Below, piece by piece: positions 61,451-64,000 of a stretch of DNA of 64,000 bases; within the stretch, counting starts at the first letter, position 1, and each line of letters starts with the position of its first letter. Made by a program: the position numbers and the translations under genes. Where the stretch lies: the NCBI GenBank assembly GCA_963995505.1, contig OZ023195.1:4670109-4734108 (forward strand), read 5' to 3'. The notes beneath the pieces were generated by a model, which saw only the letters and a program-made list of their open reading frames with translations, was not told where the DNA came from and made no database searches. Origin of the DNA: Hypericum androsaemum. Its lineage: Eukaryota > Streptophyta > Magnoliopsida > Malpighiales > Hypericaceae.

Positions 61451-61847
61451 GACTCAAATTTGGAAAGAAGCCTCCTTTTTCACACAATCAATACTCGCCA
61501 ATTTGAAAAAAAGCTCAATTTCTTTTATAACAAAACCGCAGCAATTAAACAACCCAATACAACATCCTAATTTCAATCCATAACATCTATCTCATTTTAA
61601 ACAAAAAAGAATATGTGTGTTTCACCAAAAATAATAAACGATAATAAAATCATAACTAGTGACTATACTTTTTTGTCATAACTATCGAGTATTCTAAGTT
61701 TTAGTTAGGGTGAAAATTTTCATAAAGTAAATCCATCTTGGTACATAGAGGAAGCAACAACCTACATGAACAGAGAGAACCTAGCGAACAACCCACATTT
61801 TTTTTGGTGGAAATGGTGGGTGTATGCACCCTTTCATTGAAATAATA

Positions 61848-63017
61848 CTAAGCTATTACAGGGAAATGAGAGGGGATGTCTTCCGTTAAGAGGGAGCCAC
61901 ATCCATCAGGGGGGTTCTCAAGTACATAAAGTCCACAGGGAGCATCGAGTGCAAAGTTAGCAAGCCAATCGGCTACTCTATTGCTAGCACGATTACATAA
62001 GTTGACCTCAATTTGCCCGTGACGGCGGATGAGGTCCCTGCATTTACTCACGAGTACGGTTAGCGGGTTGCCACTCGCTACCCCCTCGGCTAGGTATCTG
62101 AAGGCTGTTCTTGAGTCAGTCTCCACCTCTACTGGTCGGAAATTACCTGCTTCAATCAACTGGAGCCCTCTCCACAATCCCCAAATTTCTGCACTTATCG
62201 CATCACAGTGCCCCGAGTTCTGGGCAAAACCCATACACCATCGTCCAGTAGAGTCCCTCAAAACACTACCACATCCTGCCCTGCCAGGGTTACCTTTGGA
62301 GCATCCATCGGTATTGAGCTTGTAGGATCCACCCGCAGGGCAAGTCCAGAACTTGGTTCCAATATCCCCTTTGCCCCGAATGGCCTCCTTCGACATAGAG
62401 TTGCTCCAGGCCAATTCAAACTCGGCCGCCTGGGATCGGATAAAGCCAGCTTTATCTGGTGGTGTGTCATTCCTTGCAAAAGCTAAGTTGTTTCGCCATT
62501 TCCAAATCCACCAAACCGTGCTGGTAAACAAGGTGTTCCACTTAGTATCAGTCCCTATCTTCAAAGAGCACTTCAAGTTCTGGTGAAACCAAGATTGCAC
62601 ATCCAGGGTGAAGAAGTACCGGCGCCCCTCCTCTGGGAGTAAGGCACACCAGACAAGTCTCGCCTTGGGACAATCTCTGAGCAGGTGTAGGATAGTCTCC
62701 TGTTGGTCTCTGCAATGTAGGCAATAGGGATCAGAACCAAACTTCCGCCGATGCCTCTCTTTGTTGGTCATAATCCTGCCTTTGAGACAAGCCCATAGGA
62801 ATGTGCGGATCTTTTCAGGGACTCTAAGTTTCCAGATGCTCTCCCATTGGGTGGGCGATGTCGATGGTATCTGCTGGCCCTTCACTAATACGAGGTAGGC
62901 AGACTTGGTCGTGAATTCACCCGAGTCCGAGAACCTCCAAGAGTAGGAATCAGTGGTTGAGCCTGGGTTATCTACCACAATAGCTAGCAATTTGGCCTTT
63001 GTCTCATCTAGTAGCAA
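61848..63017 (-). pseudogene. LINE ORF2, zinc-knuckle and RNase H part
   Basis: A 389-codon frame containing the zf-RVT region (WKLRVPEKIRTFLWACLKGR, CLHCRDQQETILHLLRDCP), WWIWKWRNNLAF and a complete RNase H with YKLNTDGCSKGNPG, AEIWGLWRGL, VEVETDS and NRVADWLA, so all four acidic positions appear present. Relative to the reverse-transcriptase part it is in another frame, joined by a break at about 63008-63017. Confidence 0.85.
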
Positions 63018-64000
63018 TCCATCCAGTAGTTCCCAGCAGATAAATGCATCACCAGAGCCTGTTCACCAGGGAGCCACTCATCCAGCCAGAAACAAGTCTT
63101 CTGACCATCCCCAATAGTCCATCTCAATCCTAGGTTTAACTGACCGGCAGCTTTAGCAAGGCCTCTCCAGATGGCGGAGGGTCTCGAAACTGAATCACCC
63201 ATCGAGAGGGGGCTATTACCTTTTCCGTACTTTCTGCTTAGGATATGAGCCCAAGTAGTCGTAGGATTGGTGATAAACTGCCAAGCAAGTTTGATTATCA
63301 GTGCGCTATTAGCCTGTTTCGCACTACGGATGCCCAACCCTCCCATAGCTTTGGGCATGCATACCTCCTTCCAGTTTACCAGGTGCACTTTTCTGCATTC
63401 CGTGGTATCTCCCCAGATAAAAGATCGGCTGATTTTGTCAAGCTTTTCGCATAGATTCGGAGGGAGTGAGATAACCTGCATGGCATAAAAAGGAAGAGTG
63501 GAGAGGATAGATCTTGTTAGCGTAATCCTACCAGCCAAAGTTAGGTACTTCGCTTTCCACCCCGCCAGTCTAGATTGGGCCTTGTCCAAGATGTATTGAA
63601 AGGTTTCGCTGTTGATTCTCCCATGTAGCGTAGGGATTCCCAAATACTTACCCAAATCTTTAGTGACTTTGATACCTAGTTTGTCGCTTAGACCCTGGCC
63701 CCTCCCTGGGCTAATATTTTCGGAAAAGAAGACGCTGGATTTAGTCCCACTTACCTTCTGACCAGACTCCGCACAAAAGTCCTCTAGTATGCACTTGATT
63801 AGATTCACTTGATCGAAGGAGGCTTCTGAGAATAGTACAACATCATCAGCAAAGAATAAGTGGGTTACCTCCGGGCCCTGTCTTGTAAGCTTTATTGGCT
63901 TCCAATCTCTCTTTTGAACCGCAGTCATGATTCGCTGTGCAAGTCTCTCCATGCACAAGACGAATAAGTATGGAGAGAGGGGGTCACCTTGCCGTAGGCC
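63008..64000 (-). pseudogene. LINE ORF2, reverse-transcriptase part, incomplete at edge
   Basis: The frame is open from the window edge to 63008. It shows GDPLSPYLF, the catalytic FADDVVLF, the thumb motif KYLGIPTLHGR, and GWKAKYLTLAGRITL. It ends prematurely after WMDCY where a frameshift separates it from the following domains. One frameshift in about 2.1 kb suggests a fairly young but inactive copy. Confidence 0.85.

Larger units (their letters stand above)
61799..64000 (-). mobile_element. LINE (L1-type with RNase H), 3' part, runs off the window
   Basis: A minus-strand ORF2 enters at the right edge with a GLRQGDPLSPYLF reverse-transcriptase motif and ends in an A-rich tail (eight A) at 61799-61806 after a short 3' UTR. 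Coding parts are described separately. The 5' end and the left or right target duplication cannot be judged within this window. Confidence 0.88.

Overview
This window is nuclear DNA of a flowering plant, most likely a eudicot. The evidence is protein genes split by many short GT-AG introns, AT-rich intergenic DNA, plant-only families (SPARK-type receptor kinase, class II trehalose-phosphate synthase, RSZ-type SR protein, an S-protein homologue) and a dense mix of plant transposons and an endogenous plant pararetrovirus. The species cannot be named from the sequence alone. Exon boundaries were assigned by hand from reading frame, splice dinucleotides and family knowledge.

Layout. A receptor-like kinase gene (41-2395, +) is followed by a decayed S-protein-homologue gene (3303-3753, +) and an intact 11-exon mitochondrial aldehyde dehydrogenase gene (3938-7232, -). 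Upstream of the dehydrogenase, about 1.2 kb including its first codons and promoter is tandemly duplicated. The distal copy (8384 to about 13435) is split by a PIF/Harbinger-like element that carries a Myb/SANT gene, a SINE-like insertion, a Mutator-like element and a small insertion. From 13.9 to 28.1 kb lies a repeat field: three related hAT-like elements, an internally deleted Copia retrotransposon whose left LTR holds a hAT element that itself holds a LINE tail, short tandem repeats, and a Pack-MULE candidate with a RING-finger fragment. A spermidine synthase gene (29036-31476, +) and an RSZ-type splicing factor gene (33176-34500, -) form a gene island.

From 35 to 50 kb repeats dominate again: another long-TIR Mutator-like element, a satellite of about 175 bp, a Helitron-like hairpin, a solo LTR, elements filled with 21-22 bp repeats, and a broken endogenous pararetrovirus flanked by inverted copies of its intergenic region. 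The last gene island holds a class II trehalose-phosphate synthase/phosphatase-like gene (52595-55489, +) and an HDA6-type histone deacetylase gene (56155-58636, -). A Mutator-type foldback MITE and a LINE that runs off the right edge close the window.

The genes are not an operon or a cluster with one job. They cover signalling, aldehyde oxidation, polyamine synthesis, splicing, sugar-phosphate signalling and chromatin. No wholly new gene system was found. The most distinctive content is structural: the one-sided transposon load on a duplicated promoter, several long-TIR elements with GC-rich interiors, a dimeric repeat-filled element inside a single target-site duplication, a repeated polypurine-tract unit in the Copia element, and the palindromic viral insertion.
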